Notes under the pieces: model-generated
What the model saw: only the letters and a program-made list of their open reading frames with translations
Databases searched by the model: none
Told to the model about the DNA's origin: nothing
Position numbers and translations under genes: made by a program
NCBI RefSeq assembly: GCF_015352985.1
Contig: NZ_JACYXF010000001.1
Coordinates: 372,001-436,000 of the forward strand
Reading direction: 5' to 3'
Length of the DNA stretch: 64,000 nucleotides
Source of the DNA: Noviherbaspirillum malthae
Lineage (GTDB): Bacteria > Pseudomonadota > Gammaproteobacteria > Burkholderiales > Burkholderiaceae_D
Part shown: piece by piece, positions 20,086 to 28,815 of the stretch
Position numbering within the stretch: the first letter of the stretch is position 1
Layout of the letters: each line of letters starts with the position of its first letter

Positions 20086-21743
20086 GTTGGGACCTTTCCT
20101 GCCCTGACTGGGCAGACCGGCTCCGGACCGGACGTTCTCTGGTGCCGGACCTGCCGATTGACCGTGCGCGCGGCGATCGCGCAGTCGCCGTGTTCAACAA
20201 GCTGCGTCTGGCCGACGTTCCGGAAACCCCGACCTTGGCTGAGGCCGGCGGAGACTGGTTTCGGGACATCGTTCGGGCGCTTTTTGGCTCTCAAGACCCG
20301 GTTACCAGGGCTCGCGCCATCCGCGAATTGCTGCTTCTGGTGCCGAAAAAGAACAGCAAGACGACCAACGGCGCGCTGCTGATGCTGACCGCGCTGCTCC
20401 TGAATGAGCGTCCGCATGGTTCCTTGATCATGACGGCGCCGGTTCATGACGTCGCACAGCTCGCTTTTGACGCCGCCGCCGGCGCGATTGCGCTGGATCC
20501 GGTGCTGGAAAAGAAGCTGCACGTCCGCGAGCACCTGAAAACGATCATCCACCGCGAGACGAAGGCCGAACTGCAGATCATGTCCTTCGATCCGGCGGCG
20601 CTGACCGGTCAGAAGCCAGTGGCTGTGCTGATCGACGAGCTTCACGTGGTGGCCAAGATGAGTAAGGCGGCCAGCGCGATCCGCCAGCTGCGCGGCGGCA
20701 TGCTGCCGTACCCTGAAGCGTTCATGGCTTTCATCACGACGCAAAGCGAGGAGGCACCGACCGGTGTTTTCCGTGCCGAGCTGCAGAAAGCCCGGGCAAT
20801 TCGCGACGGACGGCAACGTGGCGCCATGCTGCCGGTGCTGTACGAGCTTCCGGAGGAAATCCAGAAGAAGGAAGACGAGTGGAAGGACCCGAAACACTGG
20901 CCGATGGTCACTCCGAACGCTGGCCGGTCGATCACGATCGAGCGCCTGGTGGAGGACATGCAGACCGCCGAGTCCACCAGCAAGGAGGAATTGCTTGCCT
21001 GGGCGTCTCAGCATCTCAACGTTCAGATCGGTCTAGCTCTTCGTTCTGACGCTTGGGCTGGCGCCTTGTTCTGGGAGCAGCAGGGCGAGAAGCGTATCAG
21101 CCTGGAAGAACTGATCGAACGCAGCGAAGTGATCGTGGCTGGCGGCGATGGCGGCGGTCTTGACGACTTATTGGGGCTGGCGGTCATTGGTCGCGACCGG
21201 GAAACGAGGGAATGGCTGCTCTGGACGCACGCTTGGGCGCATGAAATTGCTTTGGAACGTCGGAAAGAGATCGCGCCACGGTTGCTGGACTTCCAGAGCG
21301 ACGGTGACTTGACCATTGTGGAAAAGATCGGCGAAGACGTCGAGCAGTTCGCCGACATCATCGCTCGGCTGGAGGAATCAGGCCTTTTGCACCAGATCGG
21401 ACTGGATCCGGCCGGGATCGGCAGCATCCTCGACGCTTTGGCTGCAAAAGAGGTCCCGGAAGACAAGATTGTGGGCATTTCGCAGGGCTGGAAGCTAGGT
21501 GGTGCGATCAAAACCACCGAGCGCAAGCTTGCCGAAGGTGTTCTCTTGCACGGCGGCCAGCGCTTGATGAACTGGTGCGTCGGCAATGCCAAGGTCGAGC
21601 CGCGCGGGAACGCCATTCTGATCACCAAGCAGGCCAGTGGCACCGGCAAGATCGACCCGCTGATGGCTACTTTCAACGCGATTTCGCTGATCTCACTTAA
21701 CCCTGACGCCAAGTCTGGCGGCTTTTTCGATTCCTTCGCATGA
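20082..21743 (+). CDS. terL: Terminase large subunit, HK97-type
   Basis: A 553-residue protein. The ATPase domain has a Walker-A-like LLLVPKKNSKTT near residue 84-95 and Walker B VAVLIDELHVVAK near 180-192. The nuclease domain has acidic clusters in VIVAGGDGGGLDDLLGL near 350 and LDPAGIGSILDAL near 440. It packages DNA into the prohead through the portal and cuts the concatemer. Length and motifs fit the Terminase_1 family. Confidence 0.93.
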   Translation: MSWDLSCPDWADRLRTGRSLVPDLPIDRARGDRAVAVFNKLRLADVPETPTLAEAGGDWFRDIVRALFGSQDPVTRARAIRELLLLVPKKNSKTTNGALLMLTALLLNERPHGSLIMTAPVHDVAQLAFDAAAGAIALDPVLEKKLHVREHLKTIIHRETKAELQIMSFDPAALTGQKPVAVLIDELHVVAKMSKAASAIRQLRGGMLPYPEAFMAFITTQSEEAPTGVFRAELQKARAIRDGRQRGAMLPVLYELPEEIQKKEDEWKDPKHWPMVTPNAGRSITIERLVEDMQTAESTSKEELLAWASQHLNVQIGLALRSDAWAGALFWEQQGEKRISLEELIERSEVIVAGGDGGGLDDLLGLAVIGRDRETREWLLWTHAWAHEIALERRKEIAPRLLDFQSDGDLTIVEKIGEDVEQFADIIARLEESGLLHQIGLDPAGIGSILDALAAKEVPEDKIVGISQGWKLGGAIKTTERKLAEGVLLHGGQRLMNWCVGNAKVEPRGNAILITKQASGTGKIDPLMATFNAISLISLNPDAKSGGFFDSFA

Positions 21744-22981
21744 ACTATCTACGTCGCACAATGCTTCGGCTCGCGCTGAAGGGTGCTGATCTGTCATTGC
21801 TGGAGCCGGCCGGGTGGCAATTTCTCGGCAGCGGTCCGACATGGGCCAAGGTGCCCGTCGCCGACTCAACGCAATTACAGATCACCGCCGCGTTCTCTGC
21901 AATCAGGCTCATCGCCGAGACGATTGGCACTTTGCCACTGCATTTGTATCGCGCGGGGGACAAAGGCCCGGTGAAAGCTCGGGAGCACCCTCTGTACTCA
22001 CTGGTTCATGACCAGCCAAACGAGTACATGACCGCGATTGATTGGAAAGAATCGATGGCGGTCAGCCTGGTTACCATGGGCCAGGCATACAACTTCGTCG
22101 ACCGGTTTGAGAGTACGCAGCGCGTCATCAGCATCCAGTCGGTCCACAAGAGCCGCTGCCGACCGGAAAAGCAGCCCGACGGCGGGATCAAGTATTGGCT
22201 CACGAAGGCAAGCGGCGAGCGCGTATTGCTAACTAGGCGCGATGTCTGTCCGATCCGTGGCTTCGGCGGTACCGGCGAGCTCGAAGGCTACGCCCCGCAC
22301 CACCTGCATGCCAATTCGATGGCGTTGACCGTCGCCGTCGAGAAGTACGGCGCCGAGTTCTTCGGATCCGGCGGCCGCCCGCTCGGTGTGCTCACTACCG
22401 AGCAGGAATTCCGAAAAGACCAGCGGGACGACATCCGCAAAAACTTCGCCGAGTACCTGCGGAAGAGCTGGCTGACCGGTGAATTGCCGCTGCTGGAAAA
22501 GGGCACGAAGTACACGCCAGTCACAACGCCAAACAATGAGGCTCAGTTCCTCGAGACTCGCAAGCATCAGATTGCGGAAGTAGGCCGGATCTACCGTGTC
22601 CCGCTTCACATGCTGATGGAAATGGACCGGGCGACCTATGCCAACAGCGAGGAGGAGCGCAAAAACTTCCTCGATTACACGCTGCTGCCTTACCTGACCC
22701 GCATTGAGCAGTCGCTCAACAGCTGCCTTCTCACGTCGGCGGAACGCAAGACCCATTACTTCAAGTTCGATGTGAAGGGGCTGCTGCGCGGCGACTCGGC
22801 GCGGCGTGCGCAGTACTACAAGGACATGCGGACGGCTGGTGCCATCACGCAGAACGAAATTCGGGACTGGGAAGAGCTGCCCGAGGTCGATGGCGCAGAC
22901 GACTTGCACGTCCCGTTGAACATGGCGCCGGTCGACCAGCTGACATCGATCCTGACCGGTAACAAGAAAGGAAATGAGTAA
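21740..22981 (+). CDS. HK97-family portal protein
   Basis: A 413-residue protein with the family landmarks QITAAFSAIRLIAETIGTLP near residue 45, EHPLYSLVHDQPN near 80, the helix region EFFGSGGRPLGVL near 205, and MLMEMDRATYANSEEERKNF near 290. It forms the dodecameric ring for DNA entry and tail joining. ATGA junction with terL; one base shared with the protease gene. Confidence 0.95.
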   Translation: MNYLRRTMLRLALKGADLSLLEPAGWQFLGSGPTWAKVPVADSTQLQITAAFSAIRLIAETIGTLPLHLYRAGDKGPVKAREHPLYSLVHDQPNEYMTAIDWKESMAVSLVTMGQAYNFVDRFESTQRVISIQSVHKSRCRPEKQPDGGIKYWLTKASGERVLLTRRDVCPIRGFGGTGELEGYAPHHLHANSMALTVAVEKYGAEFFGSGGRPLGVLTTEQEFRKDQRDDIRKNFAEYLRKSWLTGELPLLEKGTKYTPVTTPNNEAQFLETRKHQIAEVGRIYRVPLHMLMEMDRATYANSEEERKNFLDYTLLPYLTRIEQSLNSCLLTSAERKTHYFKFDVKGLLRGDSARRAQYYKDMRTAGAITQNEIRDWEELPEVDGADDLHVPLNMAPVDQLTSILTGNKKGNE

Positions 22982-23613
22982 TGGAACGCCTGATTGCGCC
23001 AATCGAAATTAAGGCAGCAAAGTCCGATGGCAAGTTCACCGGATATGCCGCAGTGTTCGGCAACATCGACCTCGGCTATGACGTCATCGAGCCTGGTGCC
23101 TTCAAGTCCGCGAAGACCACCAAGGACGGCATGCTGCGCATCGCTATTGGTCACAACCTGAACATGCTGGCCGGGAAAGCAACCTTCGAACAGGACGACC
23201 GCGGCCTGCGCGTCGAGGGACAGCTGAGCCTTGGCGTCAGCTATGTCCGCGACCAGTACGAGCTGATGAAAGACGGCGTGCTGGATGGCTTGTCGGTCGG
23301 TTTCAACATCATGCGCGACGGTGCCGAGTACGTAGAGCGTTCCGGCAAGCACGTGCGCGTCATCAAAGCCGCTGAGCTTTGGGAGTTTTCCATCGTCCCG
23401 TTCGGGATGAATCCGGAAGCCCTTGTCGATTCCGTCAAGGCGGCTTCCATCCGAGATTTCGAGGCCCAATTGCGCGGCCTCGGATACAGCCAGGCAGAGG
23501 CAAAAGCCCTCGCGTCTGGCGGCTTCAAGTCGCTTGACCACCGGGATGGTGGCCGAGACAGCGAGACGCTGGCAGACGCACTTCAGACCCTGAAACACAA
23601 CCTGACTTTCTAA
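22981..23613 (+). CDS. HK97-family prohead protease (S78)
   Basis: A 210-residue protein: GKFTGYAAVFGNIDLGYDVI at residues 17-36, AIGHNLNMLAGKA with the catalytic His near 60, and VLDGLSVGFNIMRDG with the catalytic Ser near 100. It should remove the delta domain of the capsid protein during prohead maturation. The C-terminal 60 residues are polar and may be self-processed. Confidence 0.93.
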   Translation: MERLIAPIEIKAAKSDGKFTGYAAVFGNIDLGYDVIEPGAFKSAKTTKDGMLRIAIGHNLNMLAGKATFEQDDRGLRVEGQLSLGVSYVRDQYELMKDGVLDGLSVGFNIMRDGAEYVERSGKHVRVIKAAELWEFSIVPFGMNPEALVDSVKAASIRDFEAQLRGLGYSQAEAKALASGGFKSLDHRDGGRDSETLADALQTLKHNLTF

Positions 23614-23624
23614 GAAGGAAAACC

Positions 23625-24989
23625 ATGACTCATTCGTTCAAGAAGTACTTCACCTTTGGCTTTGTCCTCCTGCTGGCGGTAATGGCCATCTGCGCGCTGA
23701 CTGGCCATCCACTGGTTTCTCCGGAAACGCTCGCCGGCCTCGGCATGCTGCCTGTAATGGGTAACCTCGATGTCCAGAAAACCCTGGGCGAACTCACCGA
23801 CGTGGCCAAGGCAGCCAAGGAAACAGTCGAGCAGGTGCGCAAGTCGCATACCGAGCTCGATGGGCGCGTGGCCAAGTTGCAGGAAGAGATTTCCGCCGGC
23901 AAGGCCGATGCAGTGACCAAGGCGGCCTTCCAGGACGCGGTGGCGAAGGTTGAAAAAGCCGAAAACGCCCTCGACAAGCTCAATCAGGAAGTCACTGAGC
24001 TGGCGCAGAAGGCTGCAAACATCCTCGGCAAGCCGCAAACTGCCAAGACCCTCGGCCAGCTGGCTGCGGAATCCGAAGTTGCCAAGACCTACAAAGGCGG
24101 CTCCGTTGAGCTGTGCACCATGGCCGGCCCGCTGTTCGCGAAGGCCAACGTCACTTCCGACGCGGCTTCTGCCGGTGTTCTGGTCGATCCGTACCGCGTG
24201 CCGGGCATCCTGATGTCGCCCGACACTCCGCTGACCGTGCGCGACCTGTTCACCGCGGTGTCGATCAGCTCCAATGCGGTCGAATGGGTGCAGGAAAAGC
24301 TGTTCACGAACAACGCCGGCCCGCAGGCTGCTGAAGCAGCGGCCAAGAATGAGTCGGGCATCACGTTCGAGAAGAAAACCAGCGCAATCGAAACCATCGC
24401 CCACTGGATTCCGGCATCTCGCCAGATCCTGGCCGACGCGCCCCAGCTGCGCGGCGTCATCGACGGCAAGCTGCGCACCGGCCTGAAGCTGAAAGAAGAT
24501 CTCGGCTTGCTGTTCGGCGACGGCACCAACGGTAATCTGCTCGGCTTGGTGCCGCAGGCAACGGCTTACTCGGCCGTCGGCATCCCCGCCGGCGCGACGA
24601 AGATCGACCACCTGCGCTGGGCAATCCTCCAGGTGACCAAGGCCAAGTATCCGGCAACCTTCGCGGTGCTGAGCTTGGACGACTGGGCATTGATCCAGAT
24701 GATGAAGACCGACGACGGCGCTTACATCTTCGGCAGCCCGACCGATGGCGCCGCGCCCCGTATCTGGGGCAAGCGCGTGGTCGAGTCGTACGGCCTGGAT
24801 TCCGGTGACTTCGTGGTCGGCTCCAGCCTGGCTGCGACTATCTACGACCGCGAGGAAGTCAGCGTCCGCGTGGCCGAGCAGCATGGCGACTTCTTCATCA
24901 AGAACATGGTCGCCATCCTCTGCGAAGAGCGCCTCGGCTTCACTGTCGAGCGTCCGGCTGCCATCGTTTCCGGCACATTCCCCGCGTAA
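23625..24989 (+). CDS. Major capsid protein, HK97 fold, with hydrophobic N-terminus
   Basis: Length is 454 residues, with GAAGGAAAA before the ATG. Residues about 50-140 are a coiled-coil delta/scaffold domain (LGELTDVAKAAKETVEQVRK), followed by the HK97 fold (AGVLVDPYRVPGILMSPDTP near 185; LGLLFGDGTNGNLLGLVPQA near 297; C-terminal AILCEERLGFTVERPAAIV). Unusually, the delta domain is preceded by a basic leader and a hydrophobic stretch (FGFVLLLAVMAICALTG, about 11-27) that looks like a signal or membrane anchor. It would be removed with the delta domain. Confidence 0.93.
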   Translation: MTHSFKKYFTFGFVLLLAVMAICALTGHPLVSPETLAGLGMLPVMGNLDVQKTLGELTDVAKAAKETVEQVRKSHTELDGRVAKLQEEISAGKADAVTKAAFQDAVAKVEKAENALDKLNQEVTELAQKAANILGKPQTAKTLGQLAAESEVAKTYKGGSVELCTMAGPLFAKANVTSDAASAGVLVDPYRVPGILMSPDTPLTVRDLFTAVSISSNAVEWVQEKLFTNNAGPQAAEAAAKNESGITFEKKTSAIETIAHWIPASRQILADAPQLRGVIDGKLRTGLKLKEDLGLLFGDGTNGNLLGLVPQATAYSAVGIPAGATKIDHLRWAILQVTKAKYPATFAVLSLDDWALIQMMKTDDGAYIFGSPTDGAAPRIWGKRVVESYGLDSGDFVVGSSLAATIYDREEVSVRVAEQHGDFFIKNMVAILCEERLGFTVERPAAIVSGTFPA

Positions 24990-25010
24990 TTTGCAGGGAA
25001 TCCCTCAATA

Positions 25011-25042
25011 AAGTCCGCATGGTTCGCCCAGCGGACTTTTTT
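25011..25042 (+). terminator. Terminator after the capsid gene
   Basis: An 8-bp stem AAGTCCGC/GCGGACTT with a 12-nt loop and six T. Partial termination here would favour capsid over the connector genes. Confidence 0.8.
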
Positions 25043-25056
25043 CATGGAGAAATGAC

Positions 25057-25260
25057 ATGGAAGTGAAAAAGACCTTCGTTGCCGACGGCAAGAAATACCG
25101 CGCTGGCGACAAACCGCCGGAGATGGACAAAACCACGTCCGACCACTACCAGCGGCACGGAATGATCGGCCCGGCTGAAGATAAACAGGCCAAAAAGGCA
25201 GCGGAAAAGACCGCCAAGCCCGACCAGACCAAGCCGGCCGAGCCGAACGGGAAAAAATGA
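25057..25260 (+). CDS. Small Lys-rich phage protein
   Basis: A 67-residue protein with a short domain start (VKKTFVADGKKYRAGDKPP) and a Lys/Ala/Pro tail. This type is frequent between capsid and connector genes. Role unknown. ATGA overlap with the next gene. Confidence 0.6.
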   Translation: MEVKKTFVADGKKYRAGDKPPEMDKTTSDHYQRHGMIGPAEDKQAKKAAEKTAKPDQTKPAEPNGKK

Positions 25261-25565
25261 AGCCGACCGTCGAGCAGATCAAGGCAAGGCTGAACACCAG
25301 CGATGACCAGGCCGGCGAGGTCACCGACTTGATCGAGACCGTGCATGCCGAGATGCTGGCGAAGCTGGATCGGAAGGTCTATGCCGACACGGCGGCACTG
25401 ACCGCGGCGGCCGACCCGACCGGGATCGTGGCCACCAAGGACATGATCAATGCCCAGATCCTGCTCGTCGGTTACTACCTTGACCAGGTCGGGACGCAGG
25501 ACGGCGATCGCACACGCGCCGCCGCCATGTGCATCCTCGATCGCTATCGCCTATCGGGTGCCTAA
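25257..25565 (+). CDS. Head-tail connector protein (gp6-like)
   Basis: A 102-residue helical protein (VEQIKARLNTSDDQAGEVTD, AEMLAKLDRKVY, INAQILLVGYYLDQVG) of the HK97 gp6/SPP1 gp15 connector type, which forms the ring under the portal. Gene position supports this. Confidence 0.75.
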   Translation: MKPTVEQIKARLNTSDDQAGEVTDLIETVHAEMLAKLDRKVYADTAALTAAADPTGIVATKDMINAQILLVGYYLDQVGTQDGDRTRAAAMCILDRYRLSGA

Positions 25566-25906
25566 TGGACGGCTGGAAGCTCATTCACAAGATCGACGTC
25601 GAGCAGCTGGTGCAGACTCGTGGTGCGTCCGGCGGCCGCCAGGAGGCGTGGTCGATTGTCGCCGGCATGGCCAGAACCCCGGCGTTCGTGAACGAGCTGA
25701 ACGGTAACGAGAGGCGGGCGACGTCGCACGGCGGCGAGGTCGGCGAAGCGCGGGCGGAAATCTTCATCCGGTACCGCGACGGCCTCGATAGCACCATGCG
25801 CGTTGTGTACGACGGCCGCTACTTCAACATCCGGCACATCAAGCCACTTCAGGGAAGGCGGAAATGGCTGCTCCTGACCTGCGACACCGGCGTCAACGAT
25901 GGCTGA
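25565..25906 (+). CDS. Head closure protein (SPP1 gp16/HK97-type)
   Basis: Length is 113 residues from the ATG at 25565, sharing a base with the previous stop. It has a beta-rich domain with RRATSHGGEVGEARAEIFIR, YRDGLDSTMRVVYDGRYFNI and HIKPLQGRRKWLLLTC, the head-tail adaptor pattern in which the stopper closes the DNA channel. Confidence 0.82.
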   Translation: MDGWKLIHKIDVEQLVQTRGASGGRQEAWSIVAGMARTPAFVNELNGNERRATSHGGEVGEARAEIFIRYRDGLDSTMRVVYDGRYFNIRHIKPLQGRRKWLLLTCDTGVNDG

Positions 25907-26462
25907 GCGCATTGACACCTCGGGTCTGACCGCTGCCTTCAAGGAGCTGCGCGAGGATCTGCACAAGCGCACGGCGCGGCGCATGGTCGGCGCTGGCGCC
26001 AAGGTGGTCCGCGAAGAGGCAAAGCGGATTGCTGCCGCCGCCGGCCTGCGGCGGACCGGCGCGCTGCTGAACAATATTGTCATGAAGCGGGAACGCACGC
26101 CCGAGGGCATCGAGCAGTACAACCTTGGTGTCCGGCATGGCCGCGCACTTGGCAAAAAAGCCGAGAAGAAGCTGGTGGTCGGCGCGAACGGTCGCATCCA
26201 GACCCGATACGTCAATGATCCCTGGTATTGGGTCATCCTCGAGGTCGGCGCGAAACCGCACGTGATCGCCCCAGCAAAGGGCGGCAAGCTGCTGGTTTGG
26301 ACGCAGGTTCCCCGCCCGACACAGTTTGCCCGCAAGGTTAATCACCCCGGCACGCAGGCGACCCCGTTTCTGGCGCCGGCGCTCGAAAACAAGCGCGATG
26401 CGGCGCTGGAGGTCATGGCCCAGCGCCTGGAAGCTGCCATCAAGAAAGCGAATAAGGCATGA
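25899..26462 (+). CDS. HK97 gp10-like head-tail joining protein
   Basis: A 187-residue protein: helical N-terminus (LTAAFKELREDLHKRTARRM), ARRMVGAGAKVVREEAKRIA, GLRRTGALLNNIVMKRER, and the C-terminal PGTQATPFLAPALENKRDAA, which is typical of the gp10 family. It lies in the expected place between head closure and tail completion genes. Confidence 0.85.
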   Translation: MAERIDTSGLTAAFKELREDLHKRTARRMVGAGAKVVREEAKRIAAAAGLRRTGALLNNIVMKRERTPEGIEQYNLGVRHGRALGKKAEKKLVVGANGRIQTRYVNDPWYWVILEVGAKPHVIAPAKGGKLLVWTQVPRPTQFARKVNHPGTQATPFLAPALENKRDAALEVMAQRLEAAIKKANKA

Positions 26463-26806
26463 CTATCAAGAAACTGATTGCCGCTGCATTGACACCGGTG
26501 CTCGCCAACTCATGGGCGGTCGAGCTGCCGAAGCGCCCGACATGGCCTGCGATCGTGTTCGAAGTGGCCACCGAGGAAGAAAAGGGCTGGGTGCTTGGCG
26601 GAGGATATGACCAGCATGTTGTGAGCGTCTTCAGCCTGGCCAAGACTGTGGAAGAGATCGACGCGCTGCGGCCGCAGATCATCGCGGCATTGGAAGCCGT
26701 ACCGGGATTCATGGGCGCAGAAGGCGAAGGCGATTCGGACTATGAAAGCGATCCGAATGTCTACGCGTATTACCAGGACTTTCGAATTCGAACCCGCCGG
26801 ACCTAA
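26459..26806 (+). CDS. Tail completion protein (DUF3168/gp17-like)
   Basis: A 115-residue protein coupled by ATGA to the gp10-like gene. The pattern PKRPTWPAIVFEVAT near residue 25, a strand around HVVSVFSLA, and the helix EEIDALRPQIIAALEAVPG fit the gp17/U-like tail terminator group. Confidence 0.75.
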   Translation: MTIKKLIAAALTPVLANSWAVELPKRPTWPAIVFEVATEEEKGWVLGGGYDQHVVSVFSLAKTVEEIDALRPQIIAALEAVPGFMGAEGEGDSDYESDPNVYAYYQDFRIRTRRT

Positions 26807-26826
26807 TGCCGGCATTGCCAACCCCA

Positions 26827-26850
26827 AGCCAGCCGAGTGCTGGTTTTTTT
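26827..26850 (+). terminator. Terminator before the tail tube genes
   Basis: A 5-bp stem CCAGC/GCTGG with a 5-nt loop and seven T. Short but well formed. Confidence 0.65.
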
Positions 26851-26863
26851 ACATTTAAATGCC

Positions 26864-27034
26864 ATGCCAAAAGTACCCAATGAACTGAAATTCGCGAAGC
26901 CTACGCCGGACATCTCCGAGGTCATCGCCACAGACGAATTCGCCGGGAAGGGCGGGAGCTACATCTTCGACCCAGCTACCGGCACCCGCAGCCCCGCCCC
27001 GCAACCTGAAGAAACCCCGACTGAAAAGGAATAA
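26864..27034 (+). CDS. Small phage protein before the tail tube
   Basis: Length is 56 residues from the ATG at 26864; an in-frame GTG at 26837 lies inside the terminator and is unlikely. It is acidic and Pro-rich at the end. No function recognised. The ribosome site is weak. Confidence 0.5.
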   Translation: MPKVPNELKFAKPTPDISEVIATDEFAGKGGSYIFDPATGTRSPAPQPEETPTEKE

Positions 27035-27040
27035 GAAGCC

Positions 27041-27973
27041 ATGGCTAAACTCAAGCGCAATGCTTTGCTCTTTGCCAAGCTCGAAACCGTCTACGGTACC
27101 GATCCAACACCTACCGCACTGGCTAACGCGATCCTGTGCCGTGCCATCACGCCTCAGCCTATCTCGGCTGAATACGCCGAGCGTACGCTGATTCGTCCGT
27201 TCTTTGGCTCGAACGGCTCTCTGCCAGCGGCCGTACACGCCGAATGCGAGTTCGAAGTAGAGCTGGCGGGTTCTGGTGCCGCTGGAACTGCGCCGAAATG
27301 GGCGCCGCTGCTGCGCGCATGCGGCTTTGCCGAGACGTTGACCGCATCGACGAGCGCAGTGTATGCGCCGGTGACAAACGGTGCCGAGTCGGCCACCCTC
27401 TGGTATCACCTGGACGGCATCCTGCACAAGATCAACGGTGCCCGCGGAACTGTCGCGTTCGAGCTGAATGCCAAGGGCATCCCTGTGATGCGTTTCCGCT
27501 TCGTCGGCAAGTACAGCACACCTTCCGATGCCTTGATGCCGTCGAATGTTGACTACTCGGGCTTCACTACCCCGGTGGTGGTCAACCATACCAATACCAC
27601 CGCATTCACGGTACACGGTGTCAGCTGCAAGATGCAGTCCTACTCCGTGGATGTGGCCAACCAGGTCACCTATCGCGAGTTGGTCGGCTTCCAAGGTGTG
27701 GTCTTCACTGACCGCGCACCAGCCGGCAGCGTCAGCTTCGAGCTGGATACGGTGGCTGCCAAGGATTGGTGGACCGCGGTCAAGAATGCGATCGTTGCTC
27801 CGACCTCGATCACCCATGGCACCGTCGCAGGCAACATCGTCAAGCTCGACGGGCCGAAGGTGCAGCTGACCCAGCCGCAATACGCCGAGTCAGACGGTAT
27901 CGCGATGCTCAACCTTAACCTGGCGTACCAGCCGAACACTGGCAACGACGAACTCGTCGTTACCTGCCAGTAA
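27041..27973 (+). CDS. Major tail tube protein
   Basis: A 310-residue protein of the phage tail tube family: basic start (MAKLKRNALLFAKLETVYGT), FEVELAGSGAAGTAPKWAPL, LLRACGFAETLTAST, LHKINGARGTVAFELNAKGI. An extra C-terminal domain (from about 190, SCKMQSYSVDVANQVTYREL) may be an Ig-like decoration. Its place before the chaperone genes and tape measure fits. Confidence 0.88.
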   Translation: MAKLKRNALLFAKLETVYGTDPTPTALANAILCRAITPQPISAEYAERTLIRPFFGSNGSLPAAVHAECEFEVELAGSGAAGTAPKWAPLLRACGFAETLTASTSAVYAPVTNGAESATLWYHLDGILHKINGARGTVAFELNAKGIPVMRFRFVGKYSTPSDALMPSNVDYSGFTTPVVVNHTNTTAFTVHGVSCKMQSYSVDVANQVTYRELVGFQGVVFTDRAPAGSVSFELDTVAAKDWWTAVKNAIVAPTSITHGTVAGNIVKLDGPKVQLTQPQYAESDGIAMLNLNLAYQPNTGNDELVVTCQ

Positions 27974-28070
27974 TTCAGTCACGCCGCGGCTAGGTTGATC
28001 GCCGAAAGTGGGTCCCCCTGAGCCCATTGCCGCGGCTCCTTATCAGGCTTTCTTAGAAGGGAAAGAAAAA

Positions 28071-28397
28071 ATGGCATTCAAAATCGCACTCAAGCCTTCC
28101 TATAAGCAAAAGATCGTCGTCGAAACGCCGAACGAGAACGGCCGGATCGACAAGTCCGACTTCATGGCCGAATTCAAGCGCGTCGACATGGATGAGATCG
28201 AGGAACTCCGCAAGCTGCCGCAGAAGGAAGTGTTGCAGGAGGTATTGATCGGCTGGACCGGCCTGCTCGATGAAAACAACCAGGACGTGCCCTACAACGA
28301 AGTTAACCGCATGGCGCTGCTGAAGATCCCGCAGGCTTTCGAGGCACTGGCAACCGGCTTCTGGGCGTCTATCTTCAAGGCCCGCGAAAAAAACTAA
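28071..28397 (+). CDS. Tail assembly chaperone, short form (G-like)
   Basis: Length is 108 residues from the ATG at 28071 (AAGGGAAAG upstream). KIALKPSYKQKIVVETPNEN and the acidic helical core are typical of tail assembly chaperones before the tape measure. The stop lies directly after an A-AAA-AAC slippery heptamer, so a fraction of ribosomes should move to the -1 frame and make a 236-residue G-GT-like fusion. The chaperone coats the tape measure during tail assembly. Confidence 0.85.
   Translation: MAFKIALKPSYKQKIVVETPNENGRIDKSDFMAEFKRVDMDEIEELRKLPQKEVLQEVLIGWTGLLDENNQDVPYNEVNRMALLKIPQAFEALATGFWASIFKAREKN
28388..28394 (+). promoter_or_regulatory. Programmed -1 frameshift site (A AAA AAC)
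   Basis: The heptamer is in the correct phase (codons GAA-AAA-AAC-TAA). The -1 frame is open without a stop to 28780 and encodes the DUF1799 domain. This is the conserved arrangement of siphophage tail chaperones. A downstream GC-rich stretch (GGCCGCGGCCCGGC) could form a stimulating hairpin. Confidence 0.85.
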
Positions 28398-28780
28398 AGG
28401 CCGCGGCCCGGCACTGGGCAGGGGATAAGCCGGTTGAAGCTGCCACCATCGACGAAGGCGTCATCGAGCAGCTGAAGCAGGCGCAGGCTCCTCCGGAAGT
28501 GATCGAGGCTGCGGAAAAGCGGCTTAAGCCACAGCAGTCGAGTGCATTCGAAGTCTGGGAGGAGAACTGGGAATCCTTCCTGTTCTTCGACAGCGTTCGT
28601 ACGCAGTGGGTCTATGTCAGTGGTTTGGCCGGCGGGGTACGCGTCGGTCTGGACTATGGGCGCGTCGAAGCCACCATGCGAATGGAAGGCATCCCACGCA
28701 AGAAGCACAAGGCGCTGCTTGATGACCTTCGCATCATGGAATTCGCTGTCCTGAAGTACGACGGCGAAAAGACACGGTAA
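28394..28780 (+). CDS. DUF1799 part of the frameshifted tail chaperone (GT-like)
   Basis: The reading frame continues from the slippery site: 128 residues, fused to the short form by -1 frameshift. A DUF1799 domain is visible in FEVWEENWESFLFF and VGLDYGRVEATMRMEGIPRK. The only independent start is a GTG at 28499 with no good ribosome site, so the fusion is the likelier product. Confidence 0.8.
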   Translation, partial: LKAAARHWAGDKPVEAATIDEGVIEQLKQAQAPPEVIEAAEKRLKPQQSSAFEVWEENWESFLFFDSVRTQWVYVSGLAGGVRVGLDYGRVEATMRMEGIPRKKHKALLDDLRIMEFAVLKYDGEKTR

Positions 28781-28781
28781 T

Positions 28782-28806
28782 GCCCGCTCCGGCGGGCTAT
28801 TTTTTT
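28782..28806 (+). terminator. Terminator before the tape measure gene
   Basis: A 6-bp stem GCCCGC/GCGGGC with a TCCG tetraloop, followed by TATTTTTTT. It lies 10 bp before the tape measure ATG. Confidence 0.85.
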
Positions 28807-28815
28807 GGATAGCAC

